Positions 12,640 through 26,497 of a DNA stretch of 64,000 nucleotides are shown one piece after another. The notes beneath the pieces were generated by a model. That model worked only from the letters and a program-made list of their open reading frames with translations. It did no database searches and was not told where the DNA came from. This DNA comes from Unio delphinus (lineage: Eukaryota > Mollusca > Bivalvia > Unionida > Unionidae). Position numbers and translations under genes: made by a program. The stretch is from contig JAQISU010000058.1 in NCBI GenBank assembly GCA_029339505.1, forward strand, positions 1,180,001 through 1,244,000. Reading direction: 5' to 3'. Position 1 is the first letter of the stretch; each line of letters starts with the position of its first letter.

Positions 12640-13560
12640 GCTTTGAGCCACAATGACCTTGAACACTGACGATTTGGCCACCAAATCCAAAGACTGCTTT
12701 CTTGGTTTATTTCTTACCCAACATGCAAGTCCTCAAAAAATTTTGTGAAGGTACATGATCAAGAATGGAATTTTTGTGCAAAAACCATTTTTTTTCTTGC
12801 AGTCACAGTGACCTTGGCCTCTTACGTTTTGATTCCAAAAATGAAACAATCCAATCCCCTACCAAGTAATAAAAATATGAAATCTATTACCAAGTGATAG
12901 ATAAATCTAAAATTCAATGTAAATTCAGTCTCCTGAGTGAATCCAATGTAAATTCAGTCTCCAGAGTGAATTCAATGTAAATTCAGTCTCCAGAGTGAAT
13001 CCAATTTAAGTTCAGTCTCCAGAGTGGTAAAAGGTTAGGCCCATTAAATGCATTACATAACTTCATAAATATTATGAGTGCTAGCTCATAATCTAACATG
13101 TGCATTACCTAGATGATACAAAACTGTATCACAGCTAGTATCATACAGAGAGTTGCCAGAGTGCTGACAGTTTCAACAATCAGCTAAAAGATTACCTAAT
13201 TAATATGGGTGGACAGAAATCATCTTTAAAACTGTTCAAGATCTTATATAATTATACTGCAAGTACGATCAAAATATTATTATGGCTTCCAGAGTATTGA
13301 CAATCTTAGCCAACCTGATACAAGATCAAATATACTTGGATCTTCCTCATTGTTGAATTCATTTGTGATCTTGGTGATATAAACCTATAATTTAAGTCTG
13401 ATAAAAATTGGATGTGAAATATGAGTTCCAAAGCAGCAGCATGTTTAGCCAATCAGATTAAGCTCAGATCTCACTCATTATTGAGCTCATCTGTGATCAC
13501 ATTGATTAAAATCCATTTTCCAAGTTTGATCAAAACTGGATCAGGCACCTGAATGTTGAA
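12640..13560. repeat. possible old dispersed repeat remnants
   Basis: Phrases such as CACAATGACCTTGAA, GTCACAGTGACCTTGGCC and two similar blocks near 13310 and 13440 (TTGTGATC, GTTTGATCAAAACTGGAT-like text) suggest a decayed, internally repetitive element of the sort scattered through mollusc introns. No ends could be fixed. Confidence 0.3.
12910..13027. repeat. 29-bp minisatellite, four copies
   Basis: Copies of AATTCAATGTAAATTCAGTC followed by TCCAGAGTG, with AATCC/AATTC and CTGAG/CAGAG variants. Confidence 0.9.
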
Positions 13561-13959
13561 CAGCAATTGTTAATGATGGATTGTGTGCATTTCTTTAAGC
13601 TCCCTTGTCTTTTTTGGCCAAAGGAGCTAACAATGTTGCAATTACACTCAAGTGAATTACAATCTTAGGGTCTGACTGCTCTATAATAATTTAAAACATT
13701 ACAATATTAAAATTATAATAACATAATTATACATGATAAGTTTCAAAGTAATAACATTGACACACAGACTAGAATCCCCAAGTTAAATTGAATCTGTTCA
13801 AGACAAGAATTGTCATAGAGACAACGAAGCTCTCATGCACACTAGTGATTATTGGATGCTGAGAATAACCTGCACCCAACAAAAGTAATTTGTGTATAAA
13901 AAGAAAGTCACGATAACCTATACTGAAAATAACCATAAAATAACAAAGTCATAAGTGTG

Positions 13960-14400
13960 GCAAATGTAGGTCACTTTGACTTATATTCCCTAGGGTGGTT
14001 CGGTGTGATACAAGGAACACACTAATTTCATTCCATATGGATGCCATGCATACAGCTGGAGATCTACCAGTAAGATAAAACCTTTACATTGGAATTAACA
14101 TGGAAATAACATTAAGATACAAAATGTATGCTACAATAACCTCTATTCCTTAGGGATGGTTTAGAATGATGCCAAGAACATGTAAACTAGTTCCATGAAC
14201 AAACAATGTCTACAGCTGGAGATTTGCTAGTAAACATAAATATTAAAATTGGGTTAATCAATAATAATGAAATACAAAATGTTGGTTACAGTGATTTTAT
14301 GTATAATGGTGTTGTGTAAAGTGATGTAAGGAACACCCCAAGTTCCATGAAAATCAAATGCATAAATATGGATCTACTTTTAGTAATTAAAATTTGTATT
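13960..14400. repeat. three diverged tandem copies of a roughly 150-bp unit
   Basis: Each copy has a TTCCCTAGGGTGGTT-like start, a GATACAAGGAACAC-like middle, then TACAGCTGGAGAT and a stretch ending in AAGATACAAAATG. Copies start near 13970, 14140 and 14290 and are strongly diverged. Function unknown. Confidence 0.55.
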
Positions 14401-14825
14401 CTACTAACCTAACTGCATACAACAATACATACTTCTACCAACACTATGGTATACATTTTCCTGTTCTCTATATAGGAATCATAGCAATCAATGAAAATGA
14501 AAAATATAGTTATATTCTTAAATCAGATGAGATGCCTAAGTACATACCAAAATAAAATAATGGCAGCTAACTAAATCAAAAAACAAGACCCAATCCATCA
14601 AAGTGGACAGCAGAAAATGACCTTTCAGACACTCCAATAATAACATCAGTAGATTTGATCCTTAAGTCAATAACATACATTGGTATTTCTTGCTAAGACA
14701 TCCATCCTTTCTTAAACAGTTTTATAACCATGTGAGGGATATACTGCTGAATTCTTTGAACGTTACTGCACAAACAATAATCCCTATAAGGAATATTCAT
14801 CAATTTAAGACAAGATTTTATCATA

Positions 14826-15030
14826 ACTTCATTTAAGGAATTTGGTTTGGTTAGGTGCTTGTAGCACAGCAACACAATTAGGTTATTTAGTGCTGAAGTA
14901 ATTGGAGTAAAGTGCCTTGCCCATTTGCACACCATAGTAGCTGACGATTGCTGGTCTAATGGTATGTTTCTAACCTGCAATCTTTTGGTCAAGAGTCCAG
15001 CATGCTAACCATACAGCCACCATGGCTTCC
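14826..15030 (-). repeat. tRNA-derived SINE, third type
   Basis: The minus strand begins GCCATGGTGGCTGTATGGTT (A-box-like) with a B-box-like GCAGGTTAGAAAC. It continues with GGGCAAGGCACTTTACTCC, a phrase common in invertebrate tRNA-derived SINEs. One degraded copy. Confidence 0.6.
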
Positions 15031-15932
15031 TTAAATGACAAGTCTTGAAAACAAGCAACAAAAAGATTTTCATATAGGCCATAGTGGTGGCAATATTCGA
15101 TGTAAGATCAGAACCATTCATTCGAACCCAACTAGAAGGCATCACTGTAAACCTCAAATAAAAATGACCATTATTATAGGAGGAGTAGTGATTACAAGAT
15201 TTTCAAGATGGCCCCTATCATATGAAGTTGTCTGGTGAAAATCCCATTTTTACATAGCTTTCTGTTCAGTAGGTGTTAGCAATAACAAGAGATTCAAGAT
15301 GACTTACATTTGGTAATACTCTATAACAGATCCTCCTATTCATTAGAATTAATTAAGTAGACTTCATTGGAAGTCTTACAGTGAAAATCCTATGTTAATA
15401 AGATCATCTATTCAGGTAAAGAAGTGATAAAAAGAATTTGAGTTTGTTGCTGTGGCATCTATGTATATGTCTAAAGTGGAAGTATGTTCGATTTAGGAAC
15501 CAGACCATGGGATGAATTTTTAAGTAAAATTCATGGCATCCTCCATGTGTTAGGAAAAGAAGCAATAATAAATTTATGCTCACAGATGCACAGACTGAAG
15601 ATGACATGTCAATCCCACAAGAGGCATATGTGGGTACTGTTTAGAAAAATATATATATAAATAGATGAAATAACACTCATCTGGGTGGAGTTCTAGAACT
15701 TATAACATGAATCTATGGTTGAAAACTGTGGTGGCCCTCTTTTCAATAGATCTATGCACAGAAGTTGATGAGTACAGAAATGAATAGCTTTCAGACACAG
15801 GCTGTGAGACAGAAACTATTTACTGACAAACTGAATCAAGTATGGTATTAGAAGAGATAAAAATACAACATGAACTTTTCCATTATGAACTTTAAATTCC
15901 ACGAGTGGGAAGGATTAAATTCAGCAAGAATG

Positions 15933-16862
15933 TGGGCTGAAGGAATAATTGTAATTACAATAGTCATTGTCATGTCAGAAGTAGGGCATATTGGCAAATT
16001 GTTTCAACTTCTAAGCAGTGCAAATTGGGCTGAAGGAATAACTGTAATTACAATAGTCATTGTCATGTCAGAAGTAGGGCATATTGGCAAATTGTTTCAA
16101 TTTCTAAGCAGTGCAAATTGGGCTGAAGGAATAACTGTAATTACAATAGTCATTGTCATGTCAGAAGTAGGGCATATTGGCAAATTGTTTCAATTTCTAA
16201 GCAGTGCAAATTGGGCTGAAGGAATAACTGTAATTACAATAGTCATTGTCATGTCAGATGTAGGGCATATTGGCAAATTGTTTCAACTTCTAAGCAGTGC
16301 AAATTGGGCTGAAGGAATAACTGTAATTACAATAGTCATTGTCATGTCAGAAGTAGGGCATATTGGTAAATTGTTTCAATTTCTAAGCAGTGCAAATTGG
16401 GCTGAAGGAATAACTGTAATTACAATAGTTATTGTCATGTCAGAAGTAGGGCATATTGGCAAATTGTTTCAACTTCTAAGCAGTGCAAATTGGGCTGAAG
16501 GAATAACTGTAATTACAATAGTCATTGTCATGTCAGAAGTAGGGCATATTGGCAAATTGTTTCAATTTCTAAGCAGTGCAAATTGGGCTGAAGGAATAAC
16601 TGTAATTACAATAGTCATTGTCATGTCAGAAGTGGGGCATATTGGCAAATTGTTTCAATTTCTAAGCAGTGCAAATTGGGCTGAAGGAATAACTGTAATT
16701 ACAATAGTCATTGTCATGTCAGAAGTAGGGCATATTGGCAAATTGTTTCAATTTCTAAGCAGTGCAAATTGGGCTGAAGGAATAACTGTAATTACAATAG
16801 TCATTGTCATGTCAGAAGTAGGGCATATTGGCAAATTGTTTCAATTTCTAAGCAGTGCAAAT
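15933..16862 (+). repeat. 93-bp minisatellite, ten copies, open in one frame
   Basis: Ten head-to-tail copies of a 93-bp unit. Because 93 is divisible by three and the unit lacks a stop in one frame, an ORF of 337 codons (15870-16883) runs through it, made of a 31-residue repeat (WAEGITVITIVIVMSEVGHI, then GKLFQFLSSAN). Copies are almost identical; differences are a few third-position changes plus E/D, L/F and I/T. The repeat has a hydrophobic core (ITVITIVIVM) that could span a membrane if translated. It lies antisense inside the last intron of the TXNDC11-like gene. No promoter, splice partner or homologue is visible, so the default reading is a minisatellite rather than a gene. Confidence 0.9.
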
Positions 16863-18419
16863 ATTACCATGGACATATCTTGATACTAGATGAAAATAAT
16901 GTAGTACTATAATTCAGTTATAATAAGCAAGGTTTGAAATTCTGATTTTTTCACCAATGCATGGGATCATCAAAATACATTTTGTACCGATTATGCCTAA
17001 ATTTCACTGATCCAACTAAAAACATTAAAAAAATAACCCTGAACAGTTCTGTTTCGAACATTTATTATTCGTTAACATCAATGACAACTGTATTTCATGT
17101 ACACAACTCATGAATGAAGTACACCACACACTTTTCATATTTCTTTGAATGCACTGTTCAGAAAACGCACATCACAACCTCTCCTGTGCCATACATCAAC
17201 CATTTTATTATTCAAGCATTTTTTTGGTACCTTCTTAGTCTTCAATAGTGTTCTCGTTTATTATCATCTGACAGCTGCTTACCTTTTAAGTATTTCCAAA
17301 TTTTTACATGACAATGATATTGATATTAAAAATACAATGTTTAGTGTAATTCTGAATTATTCATTAGTCTTGTGAATGTGTCTAGTTCCAATTTAATAAT
17401 ACCAACTCAAGAATCTATATAGTTTGATATCAGTAATGAAATCAGTGCTTGAGGTTGCTTCCGTATATGCAAGGTCAGTTTTGATAATAATTATACTAGC
17501 CTACTTAACAAGGGGATGAATGGTTAACACATGTTTATTTGAGCTGTGAGCATTTATTGTACCTTGGCAGATGCATATTGAGATACATAATTAAGATGAG
17601 AAACCGATAATTTAACTAGTAAAGAGAATGCAGACGACAAGAACTTCTTAACTATTATGATGGCAATGTGTGGTAATTTTCACTTCTTAAACAGATCTGT
17701 GACAGCTGGCTTTTAGTGATTGGTCGACAAAACCACTAAACACTGCATAGCGGTTTGGTACCAATTTCAAGGCCTGGATAAAGGACTGATTATTAAATTT
17801 TCTGCTGAGGGAAAGAATGACTTTTTTTAAATGAAAATTTGTGGGTCCTAAATATGATGTAGTATGAAGACAAAAAATACTCTTGCTCCAACTTGTATGA
17901 AAAAAGAACTGATTATATCTATCTATCATATTAGAAAATGGTTTAATGTAAAGAAAATAAGTAAAAAATGACCTGGTTGGAAAGACAACACCTGACCTCT
18001 ATCCAAAAGTTCCATAAACTCAAAATCTAATAAATGTGTTGAAAAATAAGGATGGATCTAATCTCTGGAGTTGCAAAAGGTTTGGTTGGGTTTATATTCA
18101 ACAATGAGTTTATCATCAGAAAATTAAAGTGCACTTCCTCTTGGTGTTTATAACACCACTGAGCTCTTTTTAAAGTTTTCTCCTTGCTGCAAGACCAATG
18201 ATCTTGGAGTTGAAACATTGACAAACAGACTCGACAGACTGATTCTGAATTTGATTGGACTTTAAGAAGCACATTCTCCTACTGTTAAATGACATAGGTG
18301 ACAGTGGTTTAGTGGGCTTAGAGATGCCTGAAGCAATAACTACGAAGACATGTGATGAACTGAGATTAGGCACTTAATGATCTGAAACATTAGCTATGCA
18401 ATCATTTGGTTATAAGGCC

Positions 18420-18672
18420 ATTACTGTCCTGATATACCAGATCTCCCTGTATAACAGTTACCATGCCAGACTTCGTCACAATATTACTGTCCTGATCTAC
18501 CAGATCTCCCCTGTATAACAGTTACCATGCCAGACTTCATTACAATATTACTGTCCTGATATACCAGATCTCCCTGTATAACAATACCATGCCAGACTTC
18601 ATCACAATATTACTGTCCTGATATACCAGATCTCCCTGTATAACAGTTACCATGCCAGGCTTCATCACAATA
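18420..18672. repeat. 63-bp minisatellite, four copies
   Basis: Copies of ATTACTGTCCTGATATACCA, GATCTCCCTGTATAACAGTT, ACCATGCCAGACTTCATCAC, AAT, with small indels (CCCCTG in copy 2; AACAATACC in copy 3). Confidence 0.92.
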
Positions 18673-19181
18673 CTACACTTTCTAAAGAATATTTTCACAG
18701 CAAGAACCAGACCAAGCATCATGTAAAGCATTTCTTATGACAATAAAAGTACTTATTAAAAAAGAGCTAGTACTTCAACAATCCTATCAAAGTTTATTGA
18801 TGAAAAAAACATGTACTCAATGAACGGAATTTTAGACATTTAAAATTAATTAATTTTGTCCAAAAAAGTTAGTTGTAAATATCTGCAAGTTTTTTTTTCA
18901 AGTGGCTGCAAATCTAGGGAGTTTATACATTATAACATGATAAAGTGTTTATGTATTTCTTTCATTTCACTCTAAGACCATTAAACTGATAAAAGTTCAA
19001 CACTAAGTACCTGTCATGGTTGTATATACCATATTACACATTAGAAAATGATCTCAATGCATCACTGCTGTACCCTGGTGTTTGAATTGTTTTATTATGT
19101 ATCAATACTGTAACCTTATTTTTCAATTACATCTTAATGTTAATGTGTTACTACTGTATCTGAGTTGCATAAGCATAAAAC

Positions 19182-20634
19182 TTAAACCTTAAAGCACGTG
19201 TCGCAACTATAGTCGCGCTGTTGTTTGTGGACCCGTAGTGCATGTCGCGACTATTGTCGCGCTAGAGGTGAGCAACACTGATCGCATTCTGTAACTTCAT
19301 CTTGCCATAAATGCCTGTAAAACTATATTTGATTGGTTTAAAAAGGCCCGGAACGAGCATTCTGCAGTACTTTACTATATTATTAATGATGTAATTTTAC
19401 AAATGCTCGCTTCTAAACACATGGTATTTGTGCAAAGCTAAAATGGCTGACACTGAATACGACGGTGATTTCTTGCAACAAATATTCGCTTCTGATAGTG
19501 ATGCTAATAGTGATTTTGAATAATTTGAGAAAAATGACATTATCGGAGCAAGCGAGGTATTGATGGAAATACACATGAATGATTCTGAGCCAGAAATTTA
19601 CGTGGAACTGGAGTCGGATGTACATGCTCGCTTGACGTGAAAAAATGGCACGCCTGTCAACCCCCATTCACTGGTAATTCAAAATTAAATGTCGAGATGG
19701 TGAAAAATGAACCTACGGACTACTGAAGACTTTTTCTTAGATGACGAGCTATTTCATCTGATAGTAGATCAAACAAATCGTAATGCAGATCAGAGAGTTC
19801 ATGGGGCAGACTTGAACGAAAAAAGTCGCATAAAGAAATGGCTGCCTGTCTTACCTGAGCATCTAAAACGTTTTTGCATCGATTAAAACAATGGGTTTGG
19901 TACATATGTCTGTTCTCAATTCCTAATGGGCTATTGATGATGTGATATCAACCGCATACTTCAGCAAAAAAAAAAAAAGTATGGGATAGATTTCAAGCTA
20001 TTCCAAGCAATTTACACCTGTCAGACAATGAGAACAATTAAGGTGACTCTTCACAAAATCAGCCCAATGATTGAACAAAAATAAAGCCGTTGCTGAGGTT
20101 TAATCACCAGATATGGACCTCAGTTTGATGATATTATAATAAATAACAGGTGATAGTTTTTCATGAACATTAATTGCTGACTGGTGGGTTTAAACAGACA
20201 TCTGACATTCATGGAGTGGATTTTTGCAAAACTTTCACCTTGCCTTTACCTGTGATTTTCACAATTTATTTATAACATTGTGACAGACATAACATGTGCA
20301 TGTTTGGACTACTAAAGAATATAACATTTTGTAGATATATTTGAACTTTTCCATCAAAAACAAACAAAAATACTGATGAAATACAATTGTAACTTGCCAG
20401 TTTACCTGTATTTACACCTGTACCTGCAAATGTTAAACCTACACATGTGTCTTGATGCTAATCTTAAAGTATAGACAAATACCATCATTTTTTATATAGG
20501 GGTTGTCTATCAATAGTGTATATTTAATGAAATACATGCAATTTAAAGACTGCAGTTTTCTTCTTTTCTTCCCTGAAACAATTCAGCACTGAGGGACCTT
20601 TTACTGCAAAACAATGCAGCACTTTAAGGGTTAA
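19182..20634 (+). mobile_element. decayed piggyBac element with both ends and TTAA target duplication
   Basis: Left end at 19182: TTAA then ACCTTAAAGCACGTG. The right end, read inward from 20634 on the minus strand, is TTAA then CCCTTAAAGTGCTGC. The ends match over most of 15 bp and both abut TTAA, the piggyBac target. Just inside the left end are two direct copies (19200-19219, 19244-19263) of GTCGCRACTATWGTCGCGCT, itself an imperfect palindrome. At about 1.45 kb it is shorter than a complete element (commonly 2.3-3 kb), so it is internally deleted. It is visibly richer in CpG than its surroundings. Confidence 0.82.
19443..20110 (+). pseudogene. piggyBac transposase pseudogene
   Basis: An ATG at 19443 starts MADTEYDGDFLQQIF, followed by an acidic N-terminal region broken by in-frame stops. 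Further on comes FFLDDELFHLIVDQTNRNAD, matching the conserved start of the piggyBac transposase domain (TDELLxLIVxETNRYA). About 19985-20090 encodes a second match in another frame (RFQAIPSNLHLSDNENN, then IKPLL), equivalent to the FxxIxRxLHFxDN motif. Several stops, frameshifts and an A-run separate the parts; the catalytic DDD region is not recognisable. Not functional. Confidence 0.82.
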
Positions 20635-22034
20635 ACTACTGTTACCACTGAAGCCACAATATCTGCCAGAACAGTGATGCCAATGTCTCACCTTGATAAA
20701 GCAGATGAGACAATAAAAGATTTGCATGCAGTCAGCAAATGGAATCAAGATTTAAAATTTATCATTGACTGAAAATTTCTTTTTCAGTTGCAAATAATTC
20801 TTGTAGATAATATCAGTTACTATACCGGTATATACTTGCCTTTAACTCTATTCAACTGCAAACTATAGAGATACAAATCTGAACTTGCATAATGCATTTG
20901 AATTATCTGGTATATCTTGATCTATGTAGTTGTTAAAATCTAATCAGCAGAACGAAGAAACATGAACTCTGATCTGTTGGTGCATTATGCAATTTCAGAT
21001 CAGGTTCTACATTGTTTGCAGATTGACCAGATTTACACATCAAGCTGATGGCAAACAAGAACATTAATTTTCATTTGGGGTATTGATATTGGCATATGAA
21101 TTGTCTAGTTTGCATCTCTACAGTCCCAAAGTAGGCATATCTATGTCATAGTGGTCACCTAAATAATATAGCTGGGATCAACAGTGCCCTTAATACAAAA
21201 GGTTATTCTGTACTATAATAGAAACCCTGGCCACCAAGTGTGTGCAACAAAAAAACTCAAACTCAACAAACAGCGGGTACAGGGTCTGAGATGTCTTTTT
21301 AATACAAGGCCAGGGCCTAAAAGAACACTGGTTCTAGGCTATTATATGAAATAATAATTTGTTCAAACTCTTTTAAATATTCAATAAAGAATACCAGACA
21401 TTGAGAACAGGGAAGAAAGAGTATCTGAATGCTAAGCTAAAATTTGCAGGTTCAACAAATTGAAGCCATCCAAAGGCTGTTAACTTGGTGTGTCCTTTAG
21501 GTTCTATTTCCTCCACATGATATAGACAATAATGTGTTGAAAGCCAATCAACCAATCAAACATTCACAAATCATAACAAGGAGAAAAGGAAGTTCTAATA
21601 GTTTCATAATAAAGTATCTTTTCTGTCCTACTGAATGTAGGCTGAGCTACCATCTGAACCGCAAGAATTGTTGGACACTGTGGCTCTTGATTCCCTGTGG
21701 TACAGACTGGTGAGTAAACTTCTGGCATATCTAATCAAGGCTTATCAGAATGTGCTGAACAAATGCCTCCAACAGTCTCTCTCAATTTGTTTTATATTGA
21801 CAGAAATGGATGAAGAACCCAAGATCATTAACTGATTCATGGCATATAATATGAATTCAGTCAAAGCAATTGTTAGCTTCCAAGCTTATGATGCAGAGAA
21901 AATTGTACTTTTCTCCTCAGGGTAAATATATCAGAGGTCAGACTAGCTCTTGGAATTTATTCTGGTGATATATTTGAGACAAAGATTCATTTTACTAATG
22001 CCATCATATGGCCTTTTAAGAAGCTTTGAAAGAC

Positions 22035-22200
22035 ATAGTAGATAAGTTGGTAAATTGTTAAACTTTTACCACAAGACTCACAGGTTCAATACCTGTCAAG
22101 GCCATTGTAGGCCAGCTGTTATTGTGCATATTTGACAAAGGAAAAAAGTTCTTTTCCCTTCTGCATGATATAGTTAAATAAAGTGCTGCTAAAACAAACT
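22035..22200 (+). repeat. possible tRNA-derived SINE remnant (similar to 38815)
   Basis: A B-box-like CAGGTTCAATACC lies after a weak A-box region (AGATAAGTTGGTAAATTG). The 3' part AAAGTGCTGCTAAAACA resembles AATGTGTTGCTAAAACAC in the copy near 38815. Too diverged for a firm call. Confidence 0.45.
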
Positions 22201-23493
22201 GCCAACCAATGACACTTCCCCTAAAAGTATCTGCATTTTGTTTTAAATGGAGTACATAGTCTATTTTAATTTAAATATGTAAATAGTGAAATCTGCAAAG
22301 TTTAAAAACAAAGTAAATTCACAGAAATATAATAAAGGCAAAAAGTAATGTTAATTTTACTTAACATGATTCTATAAAAAGCTAATTTCATACAAAAAAT
22401 ATTCAGATTTTTCACTGTCAATATAATTTCTTTAAATATAATTTAGCATTCTAAATTTAGCTTTAATGTGCTGATTGTTATACACTTTCACGGCATTGAT
22501 TTTTCACTTCATAATAAGCTAGTTCTGTCATCACCTATTTTATGAATATGTTTGAGAGCAAATTTCTTCATAGCTAGAAAAAGCCAAACAGTTTACCCTG
22601 GAGCTTTTAATGTGTATTTGATACCAAACAGGTAATGCAAAAATAAATAAAACAGTGTATACTCATTAAGTACGAGATATAATTGACCAGCCCATCAATG
22701 TAAATGAATTGTTGTACAGATTACTCCTAATACACTGCAAAGACCATGATTCACTGACTCATTATGCAATGGCAGATCTAGGTCTGTGCAGGATGCAGTT
22801 GGACTTGACTTATAAGTGAGTATAGATGGTAACTGCAAATTCCCCAATTTTAATTGTTGCTCATTATAATACATGGCTGCTTATTCTCACCCATCTACTA
22901 CCATGGCTGGAGCATCATCTCAAATTTAACAACTTCCTATCTGTGATATTTTCCAGACATCAGGTTGTGATGCAAGACAAAAAAGTGTGAGAATTGAGCA
23001 TTTTCTGTTAGATTATTGTTCAGAATTGTGCCATGTGCAGTGATATAAAATACTGATGATATTATCTGTGTTCCATTTTACTAGAAATAAATAAGCCACA
23101 GTCTGCACAAACAACTTTAAATGATCCTTATCTCACTAATGACATTTATTTATATTTAACTACTGCTCATGATGCAAACTTCTAGTTAAAACAAGATCAT
23201 GACAACTATTCATTTTTGTATCCTATCATTTTTATTCACTAAAAATATTAAAAGAATAACCCCTACATAGGATTGCTGCTCTACTTTCTGAAAAGAAATT
23301 ACAGGAATTCTTGATAAAATAATTTATTTTTAACTGCAAAGTTTTAAAATTATCCTCTGATGTTCTTTATACAAGATTTTCAAACATGCCATTGTGGTGG
23401 CCATACTGTATGTAATACTGGTACCATTTTTGTCAAAACCAGTTACAGTTAGGAGAAGAAGAAAAAAACTCTTGTGTCTAACTGCCCCAAGTG

Positions 23494-23719
23494 CAGTTAC
23501 ATCAAATTAGATGTTACAAGATTCCCCAGGTACTCTGTCTAGTTACATCAGATTAGATGTTACAAGATTCCCCATGTACTCTGTTTAGTTACATCAGATT
23601 AATGTTACAAGATTCCCCAGGTACTTGTATCTAGTTACATCAGATTAGATGTCACAAGATTCCCCAGGTACTATGTCTATTAACATCATATTAGATGTCA
23701 CAAGATTCCACAGGTACTG
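23494..23719. repeat. 46-bp minisatellite, about five copies
   Basis: Copies of AGTTACATCAGATTAGATGT, TACAAGATTCCCCAGGTACT, CTGTCT with minor changes. Confidence 0.9.
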
Positions 23720-25050
23720 TTTGGTTCACGTTCATATCTCTTTGTGCATGTGTCAATACAAGCTATACATGTATTTAGCTTATGTTTACCAAGTTATGAT
23801 CTAAACAATTATCTCTGGTTGTAATCATCAAAGTAAAGAACTTCACAGTTTTGTGTAAAGCCCCAAAAAGTATCATAACACCTTTAAGCCCATTTTATGT
23901 AAATGTGTGTTTGTAAATAATAGTATAATATTAACTTTATTGTACTATAGTCAGCAATTACCTCAGTAAGAAAACAGACTTGTTGTTGCTATAAAAAAAT
24001 AATAAGGTAATGTGTCTGCTAATGGGTGGGGGACCACAACATTCTGTATGTTTGCTATGATAAGGAATTAGACTGGAATTATGTTCTTTGTAAGTCTGGT
24101 CCTACAATAATAACTTTAGGAACCCAGACTAGGGAATATGAGTCACAGAAAAGGAAAGCTATGGGAAAAAATAGCATATATGTATTACTACTAGTAAACA
24201 ATTTCATATATTAGATCTCTACAAAGCTAACTTGTGACTACCAAAGAATGTGAGTGGAACAATGGATTAAATCTTCTAATACTCAAGAATCCAAGACTGA
24301 ATTCCATGCAAACATTGATAATAGCCTGTGAAGTATTGATCATTAATAAAAATTCTTTTCACTGACATTTGAGCTTGATAAAGAAACATTTAGAAAAATG
24401 AAATAATCATAATAAATCCCATGTGCTGGTCTGATTAAACTGTAATCTCTCAAACTGATTAATCCTCAGGCAGTCACAATCCACATCATTAGCTGTTGAA
24501 TGAGTACTAACTTTGATTGGAGATGGCAATAACCAGCCAGGGACTGGCATTCTACTGATGTGGAATGCATACATTCACATTACTAGTGCACAAATTAAAC
24601 ATGGCTTCAAATGCAATGAGTTGGATCTATAACCTTCATAATAGAATGTTCTACAATTCATCCCTGTAATGCACTAATACTGGATTAACTTGTTTAACTC
24701 TTTATTGAGTTACAAAGTATCAAAAAAATATATTTTAATTTTAATAATTATTGTAACATTTTGATTATATAAGGTATTGTGAAACAGGAGGTAATGTCTC
24801 ATGATGAATATTTTGATTTTATTGAGGGAAACAAAATGCCTTAAGATGCATGAATACACAGAAAACTCATGGGAGAAAATATTTTTAATGAATATATGTA
24901 TCATCACTAGGTTCTGTAGTAATGTACTAACTTGACTTGTGCAAGATACAAGATCAAAGTTATTTAACAGAATTATGGAGATTAAATTGGCATTTTTGTA
25001 TATGTTTCACTGATGTGAACACCATTTCATATACAAACCCTGATGAGAAA

Positions 25051-26497
25051 AAAGAAAGTATTTAAACCAGACATAGTGTTAAGAAAGTATTTAAACCAGA
25101 CATAGTGTTAAGAAAGTATTTAAACCAGACATAGTGTAAAGAAAGTATTTAAACCAGACATAGTATAAAGAAAGAATTTAAACCAGATATAGTGTTAAGA
25201 AAGTATTTAAACCAGACATAGTGTTAAGAAAGTATTTAAACCAGACATAGTGTTAAGAAAGTATTTAAACCAGATATAGTGTTAAGAAAGTATTTAAACC
25301 AGACATAGTGTTAAGAAAGTATTTAAACCAGACATAGTGTTAAGAAAGTATTTAAACCAGATATAGTGTAAAGAAAGTATTTAAACCAGACATAGTGTAA
25401 AGAAAGTATTTAAACCAGACATAGTGTTAAGAAAGTGTTTAAACCAGACATAGTGTTAAGAAAGTATTTAAACCAGACATAGTGTTAAGAAAGTATTTAA
25501 ACCAGACATAGTGTAAAGAAAGTATTTAAACCAGACATAGTATAAAGAAAGAATTTAAACCAGACATAGTGTTAAGAAAGTATTTAAACCAGACATAGTG
25601 TTAAGAAAGTATTTAAACCAGACATAGTGTTAAGAAAGTATTTAAGCCAGACATAGTGTTAAGAAAGTATTTAAACCAGATATAGTGTTAAGAAAGTATT
25701 TAAACCAGACATAGTGTTAAGAAAGTATTTAAACCAGACATAGTGTTAAGAAAGTATTTAAACCAGACATAGTGTAAAGAAAGTATTTAAACCAGACATA
25801 GTGTAAAGAAAGTATTTAAACCAGACATAGTGTTAAGAAAGAATTTAAACCAGACAAAGTGTTAAGAAAGTATTTAAACCTGACAGTGTTAAGAAAGTAT
25901 TTAAACCAGATGTAGTGTTAAGAAAGTATTTAAACCAGACATAGTGTTAAGAAAGTATTTAAACCAGACATAGTATAAAGAAAGAATTTAAACCAGACAT
26001 AGTGTTAAGAAAGTATTTAAACCAGACATAGTGTTAAGAAAGTATTTAAACCAGACATAGTGTTAAGAAAGTATTTAAACCAGACATAGTGTTAAGAAAG
26101 TATTTAAACCAGACATAGTGTTAAGAAAGTATTTAAACCAGATATAGTGTTAAGAAAGTATTTAAACCAGACATAGTGTTAAGAAAGTATTTAAACCAGA
26201 CATAGTGTTAAGAAAGTATTTAAACCAGACATAGTGTAAAGAAAGTATTTAAACCAGACATAGTGTAAAGAAAGTGTTTAAACCAGACATAGTGTTAAGA
26301 AAGTATTTAAACCAGACATAGTGTTAAGAAAGTATTTAAACCAGACATAGTGTAAAGAAAGTATTTAAACCAGACATAGTGTAAAGAAAGTATTTAAACC
26401 AGACATAGTGTTAAGAAAGAATTTAAACCAGACAAAGTGTTAAGAAAGTATTTAAACCAGACAGTGTAAAGAAAGTATTTAAACCAGACAGTGTTAA
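25051..26497. repeat. 29-bp satellite array, about 50 units
   Basis: Tandem copies of AAGAAAGTATTTAAACCAGA followed by CATAGTGTT. Common variants are GTGTAAAG, GATATAGTG and the linked pair TATAAAG plus AAGAATTTAAACC. The linked variant recurs at about 25162, 25541 and 25972, so blocks of roughly 13-15 units have been duplicated. Not coding. Confidence 0.97.
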
